Assembly (NCBI RefSeq): GCF_000340215.1
Contig: NW_006921536.1
Span: 5,532,283-5,596,282, forward strand
Length of the DNA stretch: 64,000 nt
Source of the DNA: Pseudocercospora fijiensis CIRAD86
Taxonomy: Eukaryota; Ascomycota; Dothideomycetes; Mycosphaerellales; Mycosphaerellaceae
Reading direction: 5' to 3'
Shown here piece after piece: positions 1-10,649 of the stretch. The translations under genes were made by a program, and so were the position numbers. The first letter of the stretch is position 1. Every line of letters starts with the position of its first letter. The notes under the pieces were generated by a model. That model did not search any database. It had not been told where the DNA came from and was given only the letters and a program-made list of their open reading frames with translations.

Positions 1-1454
1 CTACGAGGCGCGTTACTTGCGACTAAGGCGACACTTAAAGCTAAAGATACGTATATACTTCGAAGCGGACATAAGGTAAGCGCTATTAGTATACTATACG
101 TTATTAATTAATAGCTAGTAGGTGCTTCTATCGTCCTTACTAACCTAGAAGGGCTCCGGTCGCAATCCGAATAGCAACTATCGCTACGAAGCGATATTAG
201 CTAGAATAGGTGCTACTAACCTTTGCGACGCGTTAAAGTAATAACTACGCTAGCGGCTCTTAAATTCGTTATAGCTACGAGAAGCCTTCTTCTTCTTAGT
301 TAGCTCTTTATTACTTATAATCTCGCCTTTAGTATCTTCTTTACTACCGTTATTACCGTTACTACTGTTACTACCGTTACCTTTACTACCGCCGAGTTCT
401 TTACTACCGTCGAGACTAGCTAAGTCGAGTAGCAAATCGTCTTGCTTAATAGGCCGCATTCTACTAAAGATATCCGCTATATCTTCCGCCGTTGTTAGCT
501 TATTAATACTATACTTCTTAACGTCTCTATTCGCGTTAAACCGCGTATTAAATACTACCTTCTCGAGCTCGGCGGCGGTAGTAGCGAAGTCGAAGGCTAT
601 AGCTTCTTCGAGGCCTTTAATATAGCTAGTTACGGCGTCTGCGAGGCCTTTAATATAGGTGTCTATTGCGACAGCAAGAGTAGCGATAGCGATAGTAAGG
701 TATAGCGATAGTGAGGTATAGAGAGAGCGACGACGAGGTACAAAATAGATTGTTTACTAGAAGAGCAGAAATGTGTATAGAAGGCTAAGAAATCGGCTCC
801 CCGGCGGAATCTCTAATTTCCGACTAGACCTACTCTATCCTCCTTATATATATTACCGATAGACCCTACCTAAAGTCAACGATACTATAAACTGTCTTGC
901 ATACGCAACTCTACAAATATGGCTTAGATACTACGAGGAGAGCCGCCCTAGCATCCTAATGCTCCTACGGTGCTACGGAGTTAAGATATGTCCTCTTTAG
1001 ACCCGTCGATCTACGCGCCCTAAGGGGCTTATAAACGGCTACAAGTGCGACAATGCCTTTGCTAAATTGAGATCGCCGGGGTAAGCTTTATAGTACGACG
1101 AATATAATGCGACGGGGCTATAACACTCCTATATTGCTAGCAAAAGGCAGGCCGCGCCTAGATCTGTTATTCTATGCCTATAACCTACTCTATAGTAATA
1201 GTATCTAGGACCTTAGCTAAGTAACCGACCTCTCTAAAATGGCTATTAGGCGACACGTTTATTTACAAGTCTTGCGGTAAACACTTTCGGTTCTAGTAAG
1301 CTACTACGGAGCTTTTCCGGAAAGGTTTATATACGAGCCTAGTGCAAGCTATCTAAGACATGTTAAAAACTATATCAAAAGCTTGTATAATAAAGACTAG
1401 AGTTATCCCCGGCAGTACAGTTATGTTCAAGGTGCATTGCGGTACGGTCTTGCT
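1..1454. repeat. RIP-damaged, unclassified repeat DNA left of Copia
   Basis: This stretch has the RIP signature of the window: TA-rich, CpA/TpG-poor, CpG kept. Positions 1-760 are heavily altered. About 770-1,454 is milder and still has some CA and TG. A short minus-strand frame at 250-459 encodes a Gly/Ser/Asn/Lys-rich peptide and is probably a fragment of an old element or chance. I could not assign it to an element class and saw no host gene. Confidence 0.6.
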
Positions 1455-1575
1455 TAGAGTGTATGTCTAGGTGTTAGGGTCTATTACGTACCTAATGCCT
1501 AAGGCTACAACTACTACACTCTATCTTCGGACTTCTATATAGATTAGTCCTTCTTCTAATACATTAGTTACATTA
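1455..1575 (+). repeat. Copia 5' LTR, RIP-mutated copy
   Basis: It aligns without gaps to 6,640-6,760. The differences are almost all C-to-T at CpA or G-to-A at TpG, for example CCATT to CTATT and GTGCC to GTACC. This copy is the altered one. Confidence 0.93.
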
Positions 1576-1590
1576 AGTAGTTATAAGCCC
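1576..1590 (+). other. Copia primer-binding site (half-tRNA type)
   Basis: The sequence agtagttataagccc lies directly after the 5' LTR. Undoing two presumed RIP changes gives GGTTATGAGCCC, complementary to the anticodon arm of initiator tRNA-Met (GGGCTCATAACC). Priming from a half-molecule of that tRNA is established for Copia-type elements. The match is by eye and rests on known tRNA sequence. Confidence 0.6.
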
Positions 1591-1939
1591 CCTGCGTTTC
1601 TAATACGCATTCTACGTATTCTAATAGTTACTCCGACTACTACGTAGACAGCGCTCGTTACTAAAAATTGCGCCGACACTAATATCGTCGCTGCCCTCGC
1701 CGCCCTCGAGTGTTCTAGTAGGTGCTAGACTCGAGTCGGCCACTATTAGTATTAGCTGTCCGCTATACCGGTTTCTAATATTAGTGTTAGCTATCCGCTA
1801 TACTAGAATATAGGCGCGCCTGTCGGCCGCCCCTTTCTATATTATCGCCGTCGCTGTCCGCAATAGCTCCCCCTACAACCTCTAGCGCTTATATAAGCAA
1901 CATTCTTAAGCTAAAGAATAAGGAGAATTACCTATTATA

Positions 1940-4900
1940 GTCGTATGCCGCTAAAGGCGCCCTTAAAGGTATGTCGGTCTGGCGCTATATATAAGGCACC
2001 CGCTAGCGACCCCTCTCTAAGGCCTTTAGTAAGTCTTCTAAAGAGTTTAAAAACCGCCAAGATAAATAGGACTCTAAAGATCAAACAGCGCGTACCTAGA
2101 TCTTTGCCAATTGTGTTAGTAATATTTAACAATTACTGCTTAGTCTGTCTATATCCTAGGAAGTATAGGACTTCCTTAAGAAGAAATATACTAGTAAAGG
2201 TAGGTCTACTAAATTCATGCTCTACTAGGAATATATCACCCTTCGGTATAATAGCAAGGACATTAAGAAGTTCTATAATAAGTACAAGAAGAAGCTTAGT
2301 GCCTTAAAGGATACCAAATTGGCTATTAGCTAATACTAGGCTGTCTATATGTTTATTATGCAGATCTCTCTATTCTACGAGGCTTTCGCATAGATACGCC
2401 GAGAGCAGATGCGCGCCTCTAAATACACTATTAACGATAACACACTTAATAACATTATTAGCGCGTTGCTTAATAAGAATGTAGCTTAATTGAACTAGGC
2501 CCAATATAACGGCTTCTTTAGTCTTTAGCGCTAACTATAATAGTAAGGTAGCAATAGCAATAATAACAGTCGAGGTAACTCGAACCGTAGCGGTCGTAGT
2601 AGCCGCGGAAATAACAACAATAGTCGTAGTCGTAGTAGAAACAACTAGAATAGTCAAAATCGCGAGAAGTGCTTATACTGTTAAGGCACTTACCCTTCTA
2701 ACCGCTGCTATACTAAGTACCCTTATCTAAAGGAGGAAGACCGACTACGTCGTAAACAGTAGAAGGCTAAGAAGAAGGGGGTGTAGCAACAGCAGCAGCG
2801 TAGACTAACTGCTTAGCAATAGCAGCAACCGCTATCTAGTTAGAATAGTGCTTAGGGCCTATATGCGGCTAATACTACCCCGGGGGTATTATTAGACCTA
2901 AACTACAATTACGCCTTTACTGCAAGCGCTACTATAGTCACTATTAGCGACTAGGTTTCTACGGCTCTTACTACTAGCACTCGTACTACTAATTAGGTTG
3001 TCGACTTAGGTACTAGCATATATATAGTTAACGACCCTTTATTGCTTATTAAATATAAAGGCTGTTACATTCCTGTCCGGTTTAGTAGCAATACAAAGCA
3101 CGCTACGATAGTTGGTATAGCTTAGACTAAGGTTGTTAATAAGCGTAGTGTAAGCAGTATAAAGCTGTCTAATATACTGTATGTTCTAGGTCTAGCAGCT
3201 AACCTTCTATCTACTAAGAAGCTTGCCGATAAGGGCTGTTTCTATCGGAATGACAAGCGTATGCTGTTTACTATTGTTAACGGCTCTAAGGTTACCGTTG
3301 CTTAGATATACCGAAAGAATAGTCTCCCCTATCTATATATACTAATCTCTAGTCCTAAGGGTTAGGTTGTTGCTCTTCTGTCGAAGAAGGGGGTGCCGAT
3401 AGGTACTATAGATAAATAGCATCTACGATATAGCTATATTTATTACCGCAAGCTACTAAGAATAGAATCTAAGGGTTAAATTGTTATTACTAGTACTAAG
3501 AAGGACTTCCGCAACTGCATTGCCTATCGTATAGCTATATTACATAAGGAATACAATCGGCTGCTACGCGTACGACTATCTACGATCTATTACATTGTCT
3601 ATGTAGATATAGTTACTATTACCAATCCTAGTCTATTATAGGAGCGCTATTTCACACTGTTTACATACGCTAAGTTAGGCTATCGATACGAATATACTAG
3701 CACGCTTAAGTTAGGGGCTGCAGTGGCTATTAAGGACTATCGTGTATATATCCGTATATAGACTAGTTACTTAATCCTAATCTACCGCCTCGATAGAGGG
3801 GGTAAATACGGCGGAAATTAGCTATTAAATTAGGCTCGAGACGAGGGCATTATACTACAAGTTACTGTACCTTATTCTTTAACTTAGAATAGCCTTGCTA
3901 AGGTTAGCAATTATATCGTATATACGACTACGAGAAAGATAATGCTATAGGCTAACCTTCTAAAGTCTCTATAGCTATATGCTATTGCCTCCGCTATATA
4001 GGTCCTTAATATTACGCTAACCGCTAACGGAGGAAGCCTATATACTATTGTCGCTAAGGAGCTCAATTAGTTACGAACACAGCCGCGTCTTTAGCACCTT
4101 CGGGCGTATAGCTATACGTTAATTGCCTACGATTACAGTATTGCTCGTAGAAAGAAGATAGACAGTAGAGGCCTAGTTAGCAAGCTAGTTAGCTATACTA
4201 AGGGCTCTATAGACTCTAGAAAGTATATAATCTACCTGCCTAATTAATATAAGGTTATCGCTTCTAAGGATGTTTAGTTTATTAAGTCAGATAGTAACCT
4301 TCTGCTTCTAAATGGCATGGATCTATATACTAACCCTAATAACCCTTCTAAAAGCGAGTTTAATAGCATTAAGTCTATTATGCCGGCTCTGTTTAATGCT
4401 ATAAGCAACGAGCCTCCGCCCCTATTAGAAGCCGCTAGTATAGTCTAGCAACTTCTAGCTTAGCAAGAAGAACAACCTCTAGAAGGGCTAGTGTAGGACT
4501 TAGCCGACGAGGTTGTTAGTCTATTGCTAATCGAGGACGACCTTCTAGACGTTTAACTACTAGCTTCAAGTAATAAAGATAGCTTTTAGTTAGCCGAGGA
4601 AGAACTAGCGTACGATCCTTACGCTAAGAAGGGCGAGCCTAGATAGTTGCCGGAGTTTGAGCGACTAAATACTATAGGCGCTCGTTTAATACGTACTACT
4701 CGAAGCAACAAGTCGGCTTGTAACCTGTTGCGTAGCTATCTAGCTAATTGTAGTGTTAAGCGGTTAACTCGACGTACAATAGCTAATATGCCGATAGCCT
4801 ATATTAAGGGTTTTATAGCTTCCTGTTACATTGCTAAACAGTCTAATAAGCCTAAAGAGACTATTCCTATTCCGAAGAGCTATAAGGAGGCGACTTAGTC

Positions 4901-6440
4901 GCTATACTAGCTACAATAGAAGGAAGCTTGTAAGGCTAAATACAAGTTACTAATCGACAACTATATATAGGTTTATATATCTCGGTTAGAGGTGCTAGAA
5001 GGCAGGAAAGTTGTCCGTAGCCGATAGGTCTTTACTATTAAGCGAGACGCTAATAGCAATATAAGCCGTTTTAAGGCGCGCTAGGTCGTCCGTAGCTTTA
5101 TATAGGTCGAAGGACAGGATTATAATAAGACCTATGCGGCTATTGCTAAACCTTATACGCTTCGAGCCCTATTTGGCTTAATTGCTTATTACGACCTAGA
5201 GGCTAAACAGTATAATATCCTAACTGCCTTCCTTAATGCTCTTATCGGCGACAAGTACAAGATCTACGTTAAATAGCTACACGGTTTTAAGGACCGTAGT
5301 AGTAAGGGCATAGTTTGCCTATTGCTAAAGGCACTATATAGTCTAAAGCAGTTACTAATGCTATAGTATAAAGAGCTTCGGAAGTACTTAAAGAGCCTGG
5401 ACTTTGTACTAATAATAACTGACGTGTGTGTATTTAAACACGTTGTTAGCGGCTCGATTATCGTTATCTACGTCGATAATATAATTATTATCGCCTATAG
5501 CCTATTAGTACTAGAAGCCGTTACTTAGATACTAAAGGACCGATTTAATATACGAGAACTTAGTAACCTGCACTACTATCTCGGTATGCGGATTATCCGT
5601 AACCGCAACTAGCGCACTATCTATATCGTTTAGGATGCCTATCTAAATAGGCTTAGTAAGAAATATAGTATACGTAGCCGTATCGGTCTAGCTACTCTAA
5701 TAGCGCCTCGATACGTTAAGACATCGATTTAGCGTATACCTAAAGGCTATATAGCTAGTGCCGCCTTTAAGACTCAATATTAGGAGGGTGTTAGTAAAGC
5801 CCTCTAGCTAGCAATAATTACTCGGCCGGATGCTTGCTATACTACCGGCCTATTATTACGATTTATTTCTAACCCGACCGAGGAGTATTATACCGCGCTT
5901 CTTTAGCTAATTAAGTACCTAGTAGGCACCCTTAACCGCGGTATACGCTTCTAAGGCGTATAGAACGATAAGCTAAACTTTGCTAGTTACTATAACGCCT
6001 TATAGGCTAACGATCTAGTTACCCGCCGCTCTATAGGCGGCTTCTACTTTACTATTGCAGGCGGACCTCTATTGTATAAGTCCGGCCGCTAGACACTCGT
6101 TATACTATTATTAACTAAAGCTGAGTATGTTTAACTTACTATAGGGGCTAAGGAAGCAGTTGCCTTAGCTCGCTTATTAAAGGAGATTAGCTATAAGGGC
6201 TATATTCTTCTAGTTACGCTATACGAGGACAATTAGTCCGCTATCGCTATTACTAAGTCGACTAGCATTAATAGCCGTACGAAGCATATAGATGCTCGAG
6301 TCTACTATATCCGAGAGAAGATTACTAATAGTTCTATTATTGTATAATAGGTTAGTATATACGATTAGATAGCCGATAGCTTTACTAAGCCGCTTAATAA
6401 GATTAAGCACGCCCGCTTTGTTAAGTAACTAAACCTAGTG
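1940..6440 (+). pseudogene. Copia gag-pol, RIP-riddled
   Basis: The Gag-Pol polyprotein would supply capsid and replication enzymes. Visible parts in order are: a CX2CX4HX4C knuckle at about 2,667-2,708 (KCLYC then a TAG, with His changed to Tyr); a protease region at about 2,995-3,040 (VVDLGTSIYIVND, the D-S-G Ser now Leu); pre-integrase and integrase at about 3,410-4,250; reverse transcriptase at about 5,030-5,700 with YVDNIIII for the YVDD box; and RNase H at about 6,090-6,430 (KAEY). Dozens of in-frame TAG/TAA codons interrupt it. The open frame at 4,647-4,898 is only the piece linking integrase to RT. Confidence 0.9.
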
Positions 6441-6639
6441 GATTGCAAGGCCGCTATTAAGAGCGCTATAAAGCTAGCTGCTAAGTACTAAGAAGGGCCT
6501 TGTTTAGATAACCTAAGAGTAGTCTAGTTTGCCTACCTGTTTGTTCTGCTTACCTAATACCCCTTGTTTGCTTTGCTAACTGAATGGCTATTGTGTTTGC
6601 TTCATTCTATAGCGATATGCACGTGCTGAGGGGGTGACT

Positions 6640-6760
6640 TGGAGTGTATGTCCAGGTGTTAGGGTCCATTACGTGCCTAATGCCTGAGGCTGCAACTGCT
6701 GCACTCTATCTTCGGACTTCTACATAGATTAGTCCTTCTTCCAATACATCAGTTACATCA
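6640..6760 (+). repeat. Copia 3' LTR, essentially un-RIPped copy
   Basis: This partner of the left LTR keeps CpA and TpG (TGTATGTCCAGG, GCTGCAACTGCTGCAC). RIP fades out over about 6,540-6,640 just inside it. It ends right where host gene remnants begin. Confidence 0.93.
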
Positions 6761-7740
6761 AGTGTCTCAGCTTGCTGAATTGAGCATTCGGTGTCGAATC
6801 CTTCAGCTGTACTGCTGAACCGAATCCGCTACCGATCCTTTACGCTTGGCGGAGATGACGAGCCCGTCATTCGCGTGCATCATCCGTATACAGACGAGAG
6901 AGAGAGCGTAGAACTACCCACACTTGCGGATGCGGAAGAACTTGGTGACAGTCATCATGGGGCATCGCAGTGCAAAGAGAAAGGCAACGCTGCGCTGAGG
7001 AATGGCAAACCCTCAACCGCGTGGATGTGCTATTCTGAAGGTATTCGACTTTTGAGCGAAGATTTCCCCAAATCCAATCGAGCCCTGCTGGATCTCTATC
7101 GGAACCTGGCGCCCAATGACCAAGCAATTCAGGTATATCTTCAGCGTACAGACCATCGCCTTCGAGAAGAGTCGCAGGGCTTTTGTAACTTTGCAAAGCT
7201 GCGAAAGAATCTCTCTCTGGAACGGCCACGAGTCGATGCTGCAAGCTTTACTGGAAATCGTCGAGGTCCGCAAAAGTACAATGCACGGAAATGGCCTCTT
7301 TGCGAAGGATGACATACATGTACCAGATATGTGCATCGACAGGTCCCCTTTCAACGCTTTGATCACCTAGAAAGGTACCATAAAGATTGGCGTAACTGAA
7401 GCATCCATGCGTTCGACACATCTCATCGCCTGGCTAAGAACTGGCCTCTTCATCATGATACGGACAGCGATATCGAAAGGTGCCGAAGAACTAAAACCCT
7501 TGGCAATCGTGCTCACATTAATGATAGGCTGGGAGATATCGCGAGAAGCAATTTCGAGCAGCGTGAGTTGAGATCACGAATCTCTCAGCTGCTCCGATAA
7601 GCTGGATACATGCATGCTTGACGAGCCAGCTGCAGCACATCCGTTGACCGAAAGCATCAATGAGCTATGGGCGGCAACTCTGGAAAATGACTGGAATAGC
7701 CTCAGTGGCACCATCTACGACGAGGGCATTCTTTAAGCTA
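6761..7740 (+). pseudogene. 5'-truncated, frameshifted TPR-SET domain gene
   Basis: The first frame (about 6,779-7,312) has no ATG. It includes a TPR-like stretch (KEKGNAALRNGKPSTAW, then SNRALLDLYRNLA), as in fungal TPR-SET proteins, where GNAALR..G..A...YSEGI opens the first TPR. Another frame (7,116-7,370) continues with a SET-domain start, STMHGNGLFAKDDI, matching the usual G-x-G-L-F-A-x-x-D-I motif. That frame stops at 7,370. Further protein-like stretches to about 7,740 (such as SHRLAKNWPLHHD and AATLENDWNSLSGTIYDEG) lie in yet other frames. The SET catalytic part is not recognisable. The frame opens within 30 bp of the Copia LTR, so the 5' end was probably lost at that insertion. In its whole form it would be a lysine methyltransferase-like protein. 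I am confident of the family and that it is broken, less so of the 3' limit. Confidence 0.65.
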
Positions 7741-8532
7741 GGAACAATATTGTTTGACACTCGTGGACTTCTTGTTCTTGCTTCATTGAGTATCTATCAA
7801 ACGGCAGCAAACCTTCTCGAGTACATCTGGGACGTCTATGAAATCACGACGAATCTCATTAACTAAGCGATAACCAGCAACCTGAACTATTGGAGAGTCT
7901 CAGAAGCTACAGCAGAATTCAGAGACCTGCAAGTGACCAATTTCGTGTCTCTATCAGCCTAATGCTACCTCGAGATTATACTACAACTTTCACGTGCGCG
8001 TATACTCTCATTCACTCGACGTCCTTGCAGGGCTTTTGGATTTTGACGTCACTCGCACATGCAAACTGCGAGGTCTACGCATGTGCGTCGAAATTTAGCA
8101 CTCGCATATGCAGAGGCTTCGGATAGCGCATGTGCCTCGAAACAATGCTTTCAAGTAACAACACCGGACATCTTGCCAATGACCTTCTTTGTGACATTAA
8201 TCTTTGGTCGCAGCTTTGATGTGCCTAACGACAAGCACCATCACTACAAAAGCTATTGCGCCTGTGCTGCAACGTTGCTGCATATCGAACTACGCATCAG
8301 CAACCGCTTCCCTACAGCACGTCTGGATCTCGGCCTGGATCAAAGTCTTTGCCGGTACAGGAATCGCGTCACGTTGTCGCTACAGAAAGCCTCGAAGCAC
8401 TCGACTTCAGCAGGTATTCCAGCAACTCTGAATACTGTACATCGCACAACCGTTCGCAAAGCCTTCCGAAGCGCCGCTAAGTCGCCGTTGTCATCGTCGT
8501 CCACTAGCAGTCCGCAATTATCTTCGGCCACA
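7741..8532. promoter_or_regulatory. Intergenic / possible upstream region of the next gene
   Basis: No convincing gene was seen. Around 8,040-8,145 the DNA has repeated CATGTG/CACATG motifs. The sequence gcatgtgc followed by tcgaaa occurs near 8,078 and again near 8,128, with related CACATGCA near 8,055 and CATATGCA near 8,104. These could be transcription-factor sites for the gene at 8,533, but their function is inference. The frame from 8,059 is open into that gene, but its first ~158 residues are low in protein character, so I prefer the later start. Confidence 0.35.
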
Positions 8533-9357
8533 ATGCAAGGTCCCTTCTGGTTCGGCCAGATGTCGCAGAGCAAGCGAGACGACAATGAAGAGGACTACGA
8601 TGAGCGTGTCCGGCTTGCGCGATGGGATCCAGAGCAGCACTTCAAATGGTGTCGAACAGAGCTGCAAGACCTCATCTACTCTACCCCGGGGAAATGGAAG
8701 ATCATTCAACCTCCGCGTCACAACGACAGCGGGAAGTATGCTTTGGAAGAACAATACAGGGACAAAGTGAAAGATGAAAAGCGGCGCTACGAGCATCTTG
8801 CAAACTATGAGAAAGATCCGAAGACCTTGCTGAAAGAGGCTACATATAGAAGCATGCGTTACCGCAACACTGAAACGAAGAAGGATTCGAAGAAGCTCGT
8901 GGAGAGGAAGAAGGGATGGAAGGTGTCGTTACCGAGCGCGCTGAAGGAGCAACTTTCTAAGCCAATCCCAGCCACAGCGAACCAACCTGTATCTAATGCG
9001 CCGGGAGCTGGCGCCCCAAATGCGGTCTCTGATAATGTTGAGAGAGGGAGCGACGCCGAAGAAGAGAAGACAGATCCACAGACGGACACCGACGATACCG
9101 AGCAGCTTGGACATGAAGCGAAGGAGGAATCTCGAGTCCCATATGGAAAAGGTACCGATATGCCACGTCCTAACGCCAATCACCATGACACACTACTTCC
9201 ACCGACAAGCAAGTCTGAACCACCAACAAAAGCTGCGCTGCCCCGTCGCCCCGACATCTGCCAACACCGATTCTGCAAAATGTCACATCTCGAGCATGGC
9301 AGCGAGTGTATTTGTTGCTCATGTTTGCTCTCACGCGACGCCTCTTCGTCGGCATAG
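8533..9357 (+). CDS. Hypothetical charged protein with Cys-rich tail
   Basis: About 274 residues if the ATG at 8,533 is used (MQGPFWFGQMSQSKRDD). An upstream ATG at 8,059 gives 432 residues but adds a poorly protein-like stretch. The N-terminal half is very charged and probably helical (EEDYDERVRLARWDPEQHF; RDKVKDEKRRYEHLANYEKD). The middle is low in complexity and acidic. The C-terminus has a cysteine/histidine cluster (DICQHRFCKMSHLEHGSEC, then ICCSC) that could bind zinc. No membrane segment or signal peptide is evident. I do not recognise the family. Base composition is normal and there is no RIP signature, so a real single-copy gene is likely. Confidence 0.6.
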   Translation: MQGPFWFGQMSQSKRDDNEEDYDERVRLARWDPEQHFKWCRTELQDLIYSTPGKWKIIQPPRHNDSGKYALEEQYRDKVKDEKRRYEHLANYEKDPKTLLKEATYRSMRYRNTETKKDSKKLVERKKGWKVSLPSALKEQLSKPIPATANQPVSNAPGAGAPNAVSDNVERGSDAEEEKTDPQTDTDDTEQLGHEAKEESRVPYGKGTDMPRPNANHHDTLLPPTSKSEPPTKAALPRRPDICQHRFCKMSHLEHGSECICCSCLLSRDASSSA

Positions 9358-9417
9358 TTTTGGACAGCGTTCCGAAAGCAGAGGCCGGTGGAAAATGACT
9401 ACTCCTTGTTTCTTCCC

Positions 9418-9440
9418 GACCATTGAGCAGCTCAATGGTC
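9418..9440. terminator. Perfect short hairpin downstream of the 8,533 gene
   Basis: GACCATTGAG and CTCAATGGTC form 10-bp arms around a 3-base loop, 60 bp after the stop codon. It could sit in the 3' UTR. A role in 3'-end formation is inference. Confidence 0.3.
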
Positions 9441-10573
9441 AGCATGAGAAGCGTTGTGTACATCACATCATCAAATTCACCTCGCTGGATTTGTAAGCGG
9501 AGCGGGGCTTGATGCCGAGATGGAGGATGTCGTTGTAATGGGTGCGTGTCCTCTATGTAAGTGAGGGAAATAGATATAGATCAAATATCACTGATGCCTA
9601 TCGTGTAGTTTCTCATCCGATCTCCGATTTTCTATCGACACTATGCTTTCTGATGCCAAACCATTCAATGTGCGAAAATTTTGTGGTATCTCAAGGACTG
9701 TGCGAGGTGCAATGGCCATAGCTTGCGTTCTGCGTGTTGCATCACCCGCTCCGTTCTCGACGTCCTATGATGCCGTTTGGTGTCCGGATGATGGTATTGG
9801 GAGTTATGCTCGGATTAGAGATGCAGCATGCTCTGGTCTTGTGTGATCTCTGCATCTGCTATGCCGACTTGCCATTGTCCGATGCTCTTGCTAGCAAGCA
9901 AAAAGCCAAAGAGGAGCGCTACAACGATTGAGTTTGTTCGCAGGCTTTGTTCTCTCCTTTCACGACGGAACGATGTGCACAGGTCTCTGCAGTCCCCATC
10001 TACTATTCCCCTTGCCCAAAACTACCCTATACACCAATAACCATCCGAAACTATACTCAGAACCCATTCTAGCCAAGTATGGACGGACGTCCTAGGTCTC
10101 TTTCCGCTTCCACTCGCGCCCCTGTCGAGGAGCAGCTGAACCACGAGCTAAAGACAAACGATTTCCAGAGGTCGACGAAGATGCTTCAAGCAACGGTTAA
10201 GACGTCTTTCAGGATCATCGCAATCTGCGGAAAAGAACATCCTTCTTCATACCGGCACCCACAGGACATGTCTTGGCAGGGTCCCAACATTCATCTCTCT
10301 AGTACTTTCACATGAAGATCTAGGCAACTGCCGGGTACATCCGCGTCGCGATGTTTACCAGCGCGACGGTCATCAACAATTGTAACTTCAAAGAACTTCA
10401 CTGTCGTCGCGAGTAGGACGCGTCGCAACTTCAATCGACTTCTCCACTTCGACAACAGCAAGCACCCATCCAAGAATCCTGTTTTACATCGCTTCAGCCT
10501 TCCTGACATTTCCAAATCTGAACGTTCCACGATCCAGACGCCCATCGCGTTCAACTCATACCTGCGTGAGGTT
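9441..10573. other. Intergenic region and probable 5' leader of the 10,650 gene
   Basis: It contains short open frames (9,643-9,846; 9,734-9,931; 10,079-10,315) with no recognisable domains. The one at 10,079 starts with a good ATG and could be an upstream ORF in a long leader. The 9,734 frame is Met/Leu-rich and might be a small membrane peptide, but I would not call it a gene. Confidence 0.35.
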
Positions 10574-10622
10574 GTAAGTATTACTTTGCGCACTAATGTG
10601 ACCTCGTTCTGACCTCTGTAAG
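10574..10622 (+). other. Probable 5'-UTR intron
   Basis: A 49-nt intron candidate with donor GTAAGT, a branch-like CTGAC and an AG acceptor (AAG), ending 27 bp before the ATG at 10,650. Size and donor fit fungal introns; the acceptor context is weak. Confidence 0.4.
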
Positions 10623-10649
10623 CGATCGCCTTTCAATCAACCTACCACG

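Larger units (their letters stand above)
1455..6760 (+). mobile_element. Copia-type LTR retrotransposon, complete but RIP-inactivated
   Basis: Two 121-bp direct repeats (1,455-1,575 and 6,640-6,760) bound an internal region whose plus-strand frames give the Copia order: gag zinc knuckle, protease, integrase, reverse transcriptase, RNase H. The left LTR ends in ACATTA, the right in ACATCA. A primer-binding site follows the left LTR. The frames carry many TAG/TAA codons at expected Gln/Trp positions, so the element is dead. I could not find a clean target duplication (flanks read ttgct and agtgt), so the outer ends may be off by a few bases. Confidence 0.93.

Noticed and set aside
1945..2307. 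120-codon plus-strand frame in Copia and its minus-strand partner at 1,935-2,132
   Set aside because: They lie in the RIPped gag leader without domain features; not host genes.
8059..8532. N-terminal extension of the 8,533 gene to an ATG at 8,059
   Set aside because: Low protein character and crosses a repeated motif cluster; a start at 8,533 is more likely, although the extension cannot be excluded.
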